A DNA stretch of 64,000 nucleotides from the NCBI GenBank assembly GCA_007922225.1, contig ML679959.1, positions 24,278,118 to 24,342,117 of the forward strand. Direction: 5' to 3'. Source of the stretch: Emydura subglobosa. Taxonomy: Eukaryota; Chordata; Testudines; Chelidae. Below the pieces are notes generated by a model. That model had not been told where the DNA came from. It made no database searches and saw only the letters and a program-made list of their open reading frames with translations. Each line of letters opens with the position of its first letter. Within the stretch, counting starts at the first letter, position 1. Shown piece by piece: positions 1 to 9,690 of the stretch. Both the position numbers and the translations under genes were made by a program.

Positions 1-1600
1 ATGCTCCATGGACAGTGGAGGTTCTGTTTTGTATCACAGGTTTGAAAAGTCCTTGGAGAGAACAGTGATTTATGTGAAGTCTCTTGTTCGAGGGAAATAA
101 ACCTTCGACCAGACCCAACTGAAATCTATACTGCTTAATTTTCTGTGGAATCAGGATTTTACCCCTATCTGAGGATTTCGCTTCCTTCCAAGAAAAACAA
201 CAACCCTCTTTCTCATAAACAGCCACTTTCTCTCCCATTTCTAAGGAAAGAGCAGCTGGGAAATGATCTCTTTCTGAACGGGGCCACGTGCTGTGCTCCC
301 CGGTCTTCCATTGGCCCAGAACAGGAGGCCTTTGGTTCACAAATCGCTGATTTTTCTACCAATGCCAAAGCCAGAACGTCTGCTGGGAAAGTCAATAGTA
401 ATTAATTAGCTTCAAACTCGGAGATAGAGAAGAGAAGAGGGAGACCCCTCGCCCTCCCCCTTTAATGAGAATAAAACGTGCTTTAGTTTGGTAGAAACGT
501 GCAGGGTTCCCCTGTGACGCTGCAGTTCCTTTGTAACGTGATAAGGGGCAAAGAATTTAAACCAGAACTAAAAGGACACCTCAGAAATGGTTGCTAACTG
601 CAGTCGCTGTGTGACGCCTGACAGGGCAGCGCCTGAGGTCACCCTAGGAATAAAGCGTGTGGCAGAAATGCCCGGTTTGCCTCTGGACATGGCCAAATAA
701 GCAGCAGAAAGGAGGAGCTGGCAAGTTAATCACCCGAGAAGCTGCTGGAAGCTCGGCCAGGTCATAAAGAGGGCAGGTACAGCAGAGCTCAAGGGAGGGA
801 GGCTGTTAAATGTGCTGTGTGAAAGTGACGCAAGGCGGGCTACTGTTCCGGAGGCAGAGAAGTTAGTGTTGAATAGAAGAAGCTGGCAGCAGGAGAAGAC
901 GAGAGAATGGGCCAGGATGAGATGAAGCGAGATGACCTAGAGTCAAAACTGCAAATCTGACACATCCAGGGCATCCTATCTATCGCCCTCCCTCCTCGCC
1001 CCGGCGTAAATCAACAGCCACACCATAGCACAGCTGTCAGTTCAGCAGGGGGAGAACAGAGCTTTGCTCTGAAAAGGTGAAGGAAGCCACAGTTTAGCAG
1101 ACACAGTTTGCTTGCTTGGAGAGCCATGCTTCGGTGTGGAAACCATCCGAGGGACTATAGCTTGGAATATAGGGTGAGGGGATTGGACAGGAGACTGGGT
1201 GACTTCCCGGAGGCAGAGACCTGAGGCCTTGATGAAATGAAGAAAAACCAATAACCCAATGAGAAGTCAAGGAGCAAGACAGCAAAGGGAAATGAAACAG
1301 AACCAAGGAAACCGTGACACTGGGCGGGACTGGATCCAGAAAGAGGATAAGTCACTCAACCCAGGAGGCTGCAAGGAAATGAAGATGACAGGCTGGGAAG
1401 CTGCAAATGAGAGGGGAGAAGTGTATGAATTGTGTCTGTCTCATGCATGTTCCCTAAATGTTAGGTGTTCCAATCCATTACATACTGGGGTGACACCAGG
1501 AACGAGGGTAAAACACTAGTGGGAGACAAAAGGGGAGGGAGTGGTAATTATAGGAGAAAAATGCCCAGAGGACTATGTACTGGTCATGGCTCTATGGTTA
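1..1600. other. Unassigned non-coding sequence
   Basis: I see no gene, exon or recognisable repeat here. The only open frames are under 90 codons, overlap on both strands, and show no domain, signal peptide or repeated motif. Base composition is mixed with purine-rich stretches near 420-460 and 880-940. Confidence 0.5.
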
Positions 1601-1604
1601 AGAT

Positions 1605-1725
1605 TATTCTTATTCTTATTATTTATTTGTATTATCATAATGCTTAGAAACCCTATTTATGGATCAAGATCCCGTTATGAAACATTTTGTACGACTATAA
1701 TGCATCCTCCCCGCGTAAGGTGTGA
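1605..1725 (-). repeat. Decayed SINE/L2-type 3' tail
   Basis: An AT-rich start (TTATT repeats) leads into a diverged reverse-complement copy of the tail seen at 49915-50062 (TTATTTGTATT..., then a run corresponding to 'gcctag...ccc...atcaagatccc' and 'tgtac'). It is more diverged than the other tails in this window, so it is probably among the oldest. Orientation is inferred from the plus-strand tails at 6240-6348 and 14640-14773. Confidence 0.5.
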
Positions 1726-3510
1726 GAAAATATTGGATTTACTAGTAAATCTGTTAATTAGTTAAAATGGGGCCCTAGGGAATTTTTCTGAATCTCACCT
1801 TTTCTTGTCTCTCTAGTTAATAACCAGCTTGTTGCCAGCCCTGTGAACGTTCCGCATAGTTAAAACTCATTCAAAACTCAGGCATAGGCTACGTTTGGGG
1901 GGGGAAAAAAGTTATTTTTGATGGAAAAAATGTCCCTTTTTGGAAATGAAAATTTGCATGGAAAATTTTTGTTTCTTTTGAAAAATTTCTGGTTTTCCAA
2001 AAAGCAACGGAAACTTACAAATTCCCTGCTGGATCCTTACATCTGAATCTAATCTAAGGTACTTGTAAAGTTCCTATCACCGTGATAGCCAAGTGCCAAC
2101 ATCTAGATGATCGCTATGGAGTCCAATGGGCCAGATGCAGCCTGCAGCTGTCAGGAATTCCAGGATATATGGACCTGGCTTTTTCTCTCTGTATGGTAAT
2201 TCATGGCAGGGATGATCTAGAGTGGGCAGCCTCTGATACTAGGTGTGATAGGCACATTTTTTCTGTCTGTTTCGCCTCTCCTTGGTTCTGGAGTAATTGC
2301 TGAACGTGATTCTGCAGGCTTATCCTACTGCTGATGTGGTATTCCATTTAACCTATAGCATTGTCCCTTGTTATTTCCCCCCTCTTTCTGAAATTCCTCT
2401 TGCTACGGTCCTGTCGCTGGCATCAGCATGTTCCGGGAAAAGAGCAGCTCCGGAAGGGATGAAATATCCAGTGGAAGCTTGTGAGTTAATCCTGAAAGGA
2501 CTTTCTGATTGGTGAGGTTTTTATCCCTTTCAGTTCTAGGAGACACTGGTCCCAACAGCCCTCGAAGGGAAACAGAGGGAGGGAATTACCCGGCTCCACA
2601 CAAGGGAAATGATATAATTGGAGCTGTTTGGATTTAGAAATTAAAATAATTTGGGTTTGCTCAGAAAGGTTCACACAACGTCAGCCTCCATCAGGCCGAT
2701 GAGAAGCAGAGGTGCTTGGGGAGTGAGAGCTGTCGCTCTCCCAAATAACACCCTCTCCTGCTTTTATGGCCATTTCTCTAGTCCCTATTTGTGGTTCAAG
2801 TCTCTTCATGCGCTAAAAAAATTCTGTAGGCCCTTCTCTGAAGCACGATGAAGAGGCTGTGCCAAGGGGCCGTCCCAGCACAAACCGCTTTCTCTTCGCA
2901 GCCTCAGACTTAAATCTTCTGGCCCTGTTGTGCACCCAGGCCCTTTAGCCCTCCGAGCACAGCTGATGTGACTCAGCTTCCCTTGGGGGGGGCACCCTAT
3001 TCCTCGCTGGGACTTGACCTCTAAGCCCTCAGAGCTCAAAGCGGCAGAGCGGTTTCCTTGACCTAAAGGAGCATGCCCGGTCGCCAGCGAGCGAGCGAGA
3101 TTGCAGACAGTACTTCCCTCGTGCTAACAATCAGCATGGACCCAGCAACGTGCAGTGCTGCTAATGCTCTGAGAATGATTTAATACCCAGGAAGCTTATA
3201 CTGTTATCTGATGGCTGGGAGGGAGGGACCAGATGCATTGCACACTCCTATCTAATTTGCAATTTGCTGCCTTCAGCCACCCTCAGGTCTCCTAAGTCTT
3301 TCTGCTCCCTAGGTCTTTCCCACCCATTGGGTACCTGTGTTTAGGATGTCTTTCCCCCAAGACCCTTGCATTTTTCCAGCTTAGTTGCCATCCCAATTCC
3401 TTCCCCTGTTGCTAATCACCCTAGCTCCCTTTGTTATTATTTCTGTGCTCGCTGGCATTTGCAGCACATCATCTTCAAACGCAATTAACATGTCTTTTAC
3501 CCTTTTCCTC
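1726..3510. other. Unassigned sequence with an AT-rich patch
   Basis: No gene is supported. Bases 1905-2010 hold short GAAAATTTTT-like words repeated in both orientations (AAAAATG, GAAAATTT, AAATTTC), a pattern that looks like a degraded AT-rich interspersed repeat or simple-sequence expansion. The rest contains only short open frames with no recognisable protein family. Confidence 0.45.
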
Positions 3511-3514
3511 GTTA

Positions 3515-3800
3515 TCAGCGTTCCTGGTGACTATGACCAGGCCTGATATTGGTCCCTGTAACAGCCACTGGCCTTCTCCAGCTCATTATGGAGACATCGC
3601 CATTGATCCTTCTTCTACTCTTCAGCCAGAGCGATAGTGTCACATCCAAGCCAATTAATTTTTTCAAGGAAGCTTTTTGAGAGACCCTGAACCATGAATG
3701 CCTTAGTGAAGTCCAGCGAGCTTTAAACTGCCAGTTCCCTTCCTCCACTAAGGGCGCAATGCTATGTAAAACAGCAATCAAGTTTGACTGGTACAATTTC
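3515..3800 (-). mobile_element. CR1-type LINE reverse-transcriptase scrap
   Basis: Read on the minus strand, the segment gives YQSNLIAVLHSIAPLVEEGN, which lines up with the CR1 reverse-transcriptase stretch that normally reads roughly 'CQ-NLI-F...V--LVDEGN', followed after a frame change by LDFTKAF-like sequence (DFTKAFMVQGLSKSF), the equivalent of LDFSKAFD. The copy is strongly decayed and its limits are uncertain. CR1 is a non-LTR retrotransposon family whose ORF2 carries endonuclease and reverse transcriptase. The short length means it could also be another LINE of the same superfamily. Confidence 0.5.
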
Positions 3801-4027
3801 TCCTTAATAAATCCCCTGTTTTATTGTTCATGGCTCCATTATCCCCTGGGGATTGACATTTCTTTTCCTTAATCTCAGATCTCTGTTGTGTTCTGTTCCT
3901 GGTGTTTGAAACTAATTTACAGGTTATTAATTGTCAGGATCTCTCTTCCTTTTAGCTCATTTTTTGAGAGTTTGAATTCATACTTCCTTCCCCTTGCAAA
4001 TCCTCTGAACACTTTGTCAGCACTCCA

Positions 4028-4114
4028 AGGACCAAATTCTCTGCTGGCTAAATGGGCATAACTGCATGAAGGTCAATAGCCCTGTGCCCATTTACATCAA
4101 GAGAAAATCTGTCC
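4028..4114. repeat. Small palindromic MITE-like repeat
   Basis: Two arms ending TAAATGGGCA (4049-4058) and TGCCCATTTA (4085-4094) are exact reverse complements over 10 bp, with further imperfect pairing outward (ATTCTCT against AGAGAAAAT). The centre contains a 'gaaggtcaatag' core like the 'gaagtcaatgg' core of other small palindromes in this window. It has no coding capacity and looks like a non-autonomous DNA element; superfamily not determinable. Confidence 0.45.
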
Positions 4115-4844
4115 CAACGATTGTTTTTCTTTACAGCAACAGTTCAGTAAGCTCACTAGCGAATTCCCTTAATAATTCAGGATGTGCATTGCCCAGACCA
4201 GCTGATTTGTATATGTTCGGTTTTTCAAGACTTCCTTACATGATTTTTATCAGTAAGTGTATTTACAAAGTCCTCATTATTTCCTAATTGAGCGTGCCTC
4301 TTCCCTTTAGTTACTTTCTTAAAGAGCAATTAAAAAAAGCAATTCAGTAACAGCCATTTTAGTGCCATTCATTCATTCCAGCCTGTCTCATTTATTAGCT
4401 TACTGTCCCTCTAGCATTTCTTTTCCCTCGGTACCTGTAAAAGCCCATCATATTCCCTGTAACCTTTTCATTAGCACTAACTCATTCTGCTCTTTAGTTG
4501 CATTATCATTTCCCTGTCGCTTTAACAGATTCTGTATCCCTGTTTTTGGTTCTCTCCCTGTCCCCACATCTTCCTCATTTCCAGTCCTTGTTTGCCCTCA
4601 AATCTTTGAGCCAGTCCTTTGCATCAATCTTTTTTTTTTTTTTTGGTCCCTTGTACTTTTCTTTCTGGGAAAAAGTTGTAGCTATGTTATCTTTTAGGAT
4701 GTCCCGGCACTTTTCTACAGCCATAGGTTTAGCACTTCATCCCATTGCACCATGCCCTTCAGTTTAAGTTCCCCAAATGTGCTTTCTATAAAATGTGCCA
4801 GTTCCAAGCCCATCTCATGTGACTGGATATTCATCTTCTGCATA
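4115..4844. other. Unassigned AT/CT-rich sequence
   Basis: Pyrimidine-rich on the plus strand with a T14-16 tract around 4630-4645. Two open frames of 111 and 89 codons on the plus strand are made mainly of Phe, Ser, Leu and Pro codons, which is what a T/C-rich strand produces by chance. The segment lies between two CR1 remnants and may itself be further decayed CR1. Confidence 0.4.
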
Positions 4845-5930
4845 TAAATCTTGGATCCTTTTTGGAATAGTCTTGGCTTCAATCACATCTTGTGGCAGTA
4901 TGTTCCACAGGTTAATTATGTGCTGTGCAAAAAAATAATTTAAATTTGTGGCCTTTTGGTTTCAATGACTCTCATGTTGTTCTTGTATTGTGTCAAAGGG
5001 TAAATATCAAAATACGAGCACCTGGTTCGCCTTCTCCGTACCCTGCATTGCTTTGCATTTGTCCCTATCATATCCCCACTTGTTCTCTGCCTGTATAATC
5101 AAAACAGCCTTAATCTTTTCCATTTTTCCATGCCACTAATCATTGTCGCCCAGCTCGGATTTCCCTCTATTTCGGCTGTATCTTTTTTGAGATGGGATGA
5201 CTGGAACTGAACACAGTATTCCAGGTGCGAATGTACTATTTATTCATAGATTCATAGAGTTTAAGGCCAGAAGACTAGATCATCTAGTCTGAACACCCTT
5301 AAATCACAGGCCATTAAACTTCATCTGCTTTCCCCTGTATTGAGCCCAATGACTTGTTTGGCTAAAGCACATCTTCCAGAAGGGCACCCAGTCTTTATTT
5401 GAAGATAGATTTATATAATGGTATTAAGTATTTTCAGTATTATTTTCTCTCCCATCCTGTATACATCCTATAACATTTCATTTGTTTTTTGAGCATTTCT
5501 GCATGCTGTATGGACATTTTCATTGACATCTCATCAGTGATGTCCAGGTCTTTTTCCCGAGTGGTCACAGTTAATTTGGAACCAGTCAATGTGCATGAGT
5601 AATTAAAAATATTCCTACCAATGGGCACTGCAGTGGTCCACACCAGCTGTTGTGCTGTCCAGTGGCTTAGCTGTACCGGGTCCTTTTGTAGTCCCGCAGT
5701 GTCCCTGAGCCTAGATTAACTCACGGCAAAGAAGTTTGCAAGCTTTGCCGCCTCATTGCTCGCTTCCCTCTCCAGATCAGTAACAAACAGCGCTGGTTCA
5801 GGCACAGAACCTCGGGAGACCCCGTTGTTAATTTTTTGCCATGTTGATAATTGACCATTTATTCCTGTTCTTTGTTTTCTGTGGCTTCTGTTCCACGACA
5901 TGGTTTCTCCTGTGCTTTCTGCATCGCAAA
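4845..5930 (-). mobile_element. CR1-family LINE, 3' half of ORF2 (pseudogene)
   Basis: On the minus strand the segment reads as CR1 reverse transcriptase from the middle of the palm to the C-terminus. From 6000 downward I see GINGQLSTWQKINNGVSRGS (CR1 normally 'GINGQFSEW--VNSGVPQGS'), EREASNEAAKLANF (normally 'EKGVNSEVAKFADD'), then GSKLTVTTREKDLDI (normally 'GSKLAVTTQERDLGV') and a region matching 'LEYCVQFWSPHLKKD'. The catalytic FADD box is read as LANF, so the enzyme is dead, and stops and frame changes are common. A second CR1 tail interrupts it at 5240-5406. The 3' end is around 4845; the 5' limit near 5930 is a truncation, as is usual for LINEs. Confidence 0.8.
5240..5406 (-). mobile_element. 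CR1 3' end nested in an older CR1
   Basis: The segment begins TTCATAGATTCATAGAG, the sauropsid CR1 3' octamer tail in reverse complement, and continues 'aaggccagaag...catctagtctga...' typical of the CR1 3' untranslated region and ORF2 end. On both sides the host CR1 sequence resumes in register (left flank ends at the 'ccaggtg' block, right flank resumes at TTTATATAATGG). This is a later insertion into the copy described at 4845-5930. No clear target duplication is visible, as expected for CR1. Confidence 0.75.
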
Positions 5931-6059
5931 GTGCTCCACTGTGTGGAATTAGATGAAGGCAAAAAATAGTTGTTACAAGCATATCACTTTTCAGTTCTTG
6001 AATCCTTTCTGCCCCAAGCCCAATTTCTGCACGTGTGCTGTTAAGTGAGGAAGAACGGT

Positions 6060-6348
6060 TTTGTGGTTGGGGGAAGGAACGGGACTGGGATTCAGAAGAT
6101 CTGGGTTCAATTCCCAGCTCTGCCCCTGACTTCTTTGTGACTCTGGGCAAGTCACTTAATCTCTTTGCCCCTTAGTTCCCCATCTGTGAAATGCAGGCAC
6201 TAATACTTCCTTTCTCCTGTCCTTTCTCTCTCATGTCTATTTAGATTGTAAGTCCTTTGGGGCAAGGAATGTCTTTTACTACAAGTATGTACAGCACCTA
6301 CTGCGACGAGGTTCTTTGGTGCGACTGTCATAAAAATAATAAGTATTC
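6060..6348 (+). repeat. tRNA-derived SINE, near full length
   Basis: The head has RNA polymerase III promoter-like sequence with a clear B box (GGTTCAATTCC at about 6107-6117) and an A-box-like block upstream. It is followed by a MIR/CORE-like centre (GACTCTGGGCAAGTCACTTA, then CCCCATCTGTGAAATG) and a tail with TTAGATTGTAAGTCCTTTGG..GGCAAGGAATGTC and TGTACAGCACCTA, ending in an AT-rich ATAAAAATAATAA. Such SINEs are transcribed by RNA polymerase III and mobilised by a LINE with a matching 3' end; the tail is shared with L2-like tails elsewhere in this window. Cryptodiran turtle SINEs of this general design are known; I assign the family only loosely. Confidence 0.8.
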
Positions 6349-6897
6349 TCTGAATGGTTGATGCAAACAAATTTCATGCTATCGATTATTCACAATCTGT
6401 TCGCTTCATCAACTCATTATATTCATGGCGTATGATTTGTCACCTCAGTCACATGGTATTGTTTCCACTCCCTGATTGGATGCTGCCTGAAACTTTTAAC
6501 ACATGATACTAATGAAAGGCATATGAATTTTCAAATGAATAAAATCAGTAAAATATTCATGATTTATTAGTATATTCATAAATACCCACTTGTTGTCTGT
6601 ATATGGACAGATAATGGATAGTGACTCTTTGATCCTGTGTTAGTTATATATGTTATCAAATAGATGTCTGGTAGTTAAGCTTCCACCCAGGAGTATTTCT
6701 TGCTCACATTCTCACCATCCTTAGAAGCAGATGCCTTTGTACTTTCTCATTTGTTTTTTCATTTCTTATATCTTCACTCAAAGTATTTGTCATTCAAAGA
6801 TTGACCCACATTAGCTTTGAAAATACATTTAACATGTATTCAGTGCCACAGCTCTGCCTCGCTTTCCTTTCTCGCCCTCCTACATAGAATAATATCT
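6349..6897. other. Unassigned AT-rich sequence
   Basis: No gene or known repeat recognised. AT-rich with many ATTCAT/ATGAAT words around 6410-6600. It lies between a SINE and a CR1 tail. Confidence 0.4.
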
Positions 6898-6990
6898 GGG
6901 GGTGGTTCTGTGGCCTGTGATGGGCAGGAGATCAGACTAGATGACCATGATGGTCCCTTCGGGCCTTAAAATCTATGAGTCTATGAGAAT
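6898..6990 (+). mobile_element. CR1 3' terminal fragment
   Basis: The end of CR1 is recognisable on the plus strand: CAGACTAGATGACCATGATG, GTCCCTTCGGGCCTTAAA and a terminal ATCTATGAGTCTATGAG, which is the octamer-type repeat found at CR1 3' ends. Only about 90 bp are present, so it is extremely 5'-truncated. Confidence 0.8.
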
Positions 6991-8166
6991 TGCACCACCA
7001 GGTTTTTGCTATGGACCTAATCTCCGTCAGTCTATCTCACTGTTTCCCATATGTCTCTTCTTTGTGCAAACGTGTAAGGATATTTGTGCTTCTCTTACTT
7101 TTATTATTCATCTTCTTTTGCAGAAAATCTCCCTCTTCTGTCTTGTTTTTATGTTAGAATTTTTCTGCTGACCCTCCTCCCCCCCCAAAAAAGAAAGAAA
7201 AATCCCTCTTCCTTCTTACCTATTTAGTTTCAAGCCCATCTAACAAGTTCTGCCAGTCCCTGAGCCAATATGCTGGTCCTCTCTCTTGTTTAAGTGGAGA
7301 CTGTCTAATCCGACTGGTTACCTCTCATCTCTCCACAGCTACACCATCATCACGTTGGCTAGTTGGACTCCAGTGTCTGTCTTCAGTTGTGGTTGGTACT
7401 GGGTTTCCAAAAGATACTTGCATATACCTATCCTTCAGTTCTATCTCCAGGTCACTAAAGACAGTCTGAATCTCCCCAGCCTCTCCCCTCTGGGGTCACT
7501 GGTTCCAGTGCTGATGCCCCAGCATTCCTGAGGATACATTGTGCTCTTCTCACCTCTCTTGTCCCATGCCAGCTGCATTTCTCACTAGAGAATTGCCAGT
7601 CAAGATCATCTCTCTTCTAACTGCATGGTGGCTCCCTTTCCGGGTTTGTCTTGTGATCATCGGCTGAGCTGCTTCAGTCCTTGGCCTCTGCTCAGTCTGC
7701 TCATCCTCTTACTCATCAATGGCAAAACACCTACTGTGGATGGCTGTTAAATGACACCAGCCGTGTTTCCCTTCTTCTCTTCCTTTATTGTCCTTTACAT
7801 CTCCCCATCTGGAGTCTCACCCTGACACACACACACACACCTGCTGAGTCACAGGGCAGCCTTTTGTGACCTACCCAGTTTGACATCACTGGTGTGTCTC
7901 TAAAAGGTAAAGTGGCTACTCAAGTCCCTCCATCTTCTCCTCTGGAAAGAAAAGCAGCTGGTGCTGCATGCCTGGGCCTCTGGGCAGCGATAAAGGCTTT
8001 GCACGTCGTCTTCAGACTGCATCAAACCCTCCTGGCTCCACTGGCTGTCATCTGTATCTCAGTTGACACGTCATACTTTAAGTGATTCCTTCAGCTATCT
8101 CAGCCTCTTAGTATCCAGGCGATGAGCGCCCGCTCTGTTACAAGCTGTACACCTGCTCTCCCTTTC
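6991..8166. other. Unassigned sequence with an (AC)8 tract
   Basis: No gene is supported. There is a short (AC)8 microsatellite at 7825-7840 and a C-rich/A-rich junction near 7178-7200. The segment 7020-7330 ('tttcaagcccatct...gccagtccctgagccaatatgctgg') resembles decayed LINE sequence but I cannot prove it. Open frames up to 81 codons have no recognisable family. Confidence 0.4.
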
Positions 8167-8169
8167 TTA

Positions 8170-8420
8170 GGGCACGTCTACATGTACGGTGCTGCACCGG
8201 TGCAGCTGCACTGTGCCTGGTGAAGATGCTCTGTGCCGACGGGAGAGGGCGCGCCCGTCGGCATAATAAAACCTCCTCCGCGAGCAGCAGAAGCTACGTT
8301 GGCGGGCGAGAACTCTTATGTGCTTATGTCGCTGTTACTCGTCTCGCTCAGCAGGGTGGTTTATTCACGCCCCTGAGCGACACACATTCCGCCGACATGC
8401 GCTGCAGTGTAGACATCGCC
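8170..8420. mobile_element. Harbinger-like MITE with TTA duplication
   Basis: The 251-bp element begins GGGCACGTCTACA and ends TGTAGACATCGCC; the ends are inverted repeats over 13 bp with 3 mismatches. It is flanked on both sides by TTA (8167-8169 and 8421-8423), the 3-bp target duplication typical of PIF/Harbinger elements. Inside, TGCCGACGGG (8234-8243) and CCCGTCGGCA (8254-8263) form a perfect 10-bp hairpin stem with a 10-nt loop. There is no transposase, so it is non-autonomous. A 71-codon open frame lies within it by chance. Confidence 0.75.
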
Positions 8421-8524
8421 TTAGACTTCTTGTAAGAGCTTCACTGTTCACTGCTTCCAGTTCATTGCTCAGCTAGGTTCATGGAGCCACGGCTGCTTAC
8501 CTGGCTTAACTCCACCTCTCATTA

Positions 8525-8606
8525 GCAACAAAGTCAATGGGAGCTGCTGGGTTCTCAGCACCTTTGGCAAAATCAGGCTGTTTGTTTAGGTGCCTAGATA
8601 TGGACG
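8525..8606. repeat. Short 'gtcaatgggagctgctggg' repeat fragment
   Basis: The string AGTCAATGGGAGCTGCTGGG followed by TTCTCAGCACC and AAAATCAGGCTG matches the half-site of a small palindromic repeat that I also see decayed at 62008-62140. It is a fragment only. Confidence 0.35.
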
Positions 8607-8879
8607 GAGGGTCCTGTCTTTCATCACCTGTTTTTAAAAAATCTCAAACTGGAACTGTATATCTCCCTTCTATCCCCATCCTTACAGGATGCTATTATGT
8701 CTCCATTACCTGTAGGTGAGATGACTGCTGATCATTCGGGTCTGCTCCTTTCACACGGGGGACTCTTCAGATCTAATGAAGGCACAGGGTGAACTTAGCT
8801 GATATTACATTAAAAAAAACTATGCTTAAAAGAATGTTAAGATTGCAAAATGAAGCACTCAAATGTTAGGGAATGCCAG

Positions 8880-9056
8880 AATTACTGTTGGCCATGTGAT
8901 TTTAATTCACCGCCTTTGTGCTGTATGCATTAGGATAATGTCTAGCCCAACATCGCATAAGAAATCTCTTGCGGAACTAGGAATAGAACCCAACTCTCTT
9001 GGGTTGCAATCCAGTGTCTCAGTTGCAAGAGAGCCTCCGTTCTCCTCTTGCAGCCC
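8880..9056 (-). repeat. tRNA-derived SINE fragment, reverse orientation
   Basis: Reverse-complementing the segment gives GGATTGCAACCCAAGAGAG, then GGGTTCTATTCCTAGTTCCG, the tRNA-related B-box region (GGGTTCTATTCC) of the SINE family seen at 6060. The central domain is decayed (corresponding to CTTATGCGATGTTGGGC). The tail is not recognised. Confidence 0.65.
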
Positions 9057-9431
9057 TCTGCCTCATTCCCTGTTTATCCAATGCACTGAGTGACAGGGGT
9101 CTTGTGTCAAGTAATTAAAAACTGTGTCCTAATATTTATCATTTCTAGGACTGGTCGAAAATTGGAATTTCTGTCCCATGGGAACATCATGGAAGTTGTA
9201 GTTTGGGTTCCTCAGGTCCTCTTTCTCTTCGATGGACGGGGCTCACCAGAGGGACTCCTTCTCCAAGGGTGCACCATGGTCATGCAACTCCCAGATGCAT
9301 CATAGTATTTCAAGCAGATGGGCGACTAAGGTGTTTCCCGCTGCATTTGAGGGCTCCATAAATAATGTTCTGACTTGGAGGATGCTGGCAATAGCAGCTG
9401 AAATCTCTCCAATGGAAGGTTCTTCAGAGGT

Positions 9432-9690
9432 ATGGGAGAGGAAGGACAGTCTAGTGTTTAGGAAGCTAGCCTGCGATCCAAGAGACCTGAATTGATTCCC
9501 CCTGCTCCGCCAGAGGCTTCCCGTGTGTCCCTGGATGTGTCTCTTAGTCTCTCGGTTTCTCAGTTCCCCATCTATAAAATGGAAGGAATAGCCCTGCCCT
9601 TCCTCAGAGGGGAGTTGTGAGGATAAATATATTAAAGATTGGAGGTGTTCAGATATGATAGTGCTGGGAGGCCAGATAATCTCTGGAGCT
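9432..9690 (+). repeat. tRNA-derived SINE, near full length
   Basis: The head reads GGACAGTCTAGTGTTTAGGA, followed by a diverged B box (GAATTGATTCCCCCTGC), a MIR/CORE-like centre (TGTGTCTCTTAGTCTCTCGG, CAGTTCCCCATCTATAAAATGG) and the tail GTTGTGAGGATAAATA...GAGGTGTTCAGATA. This is the same SINE class as 51622-51855, with a tail unlike that of the copy at 6060, so at least two tail subfamilies exist here. Confidence 0.75.

Noticed and set aside
4362..4697. 111-codon Phe/Ser-rich frame resembling a membrane protein
   Set aside because: T/C-rich strand gives hydrophobic codons by chance; the region lies between CR1 remnants.
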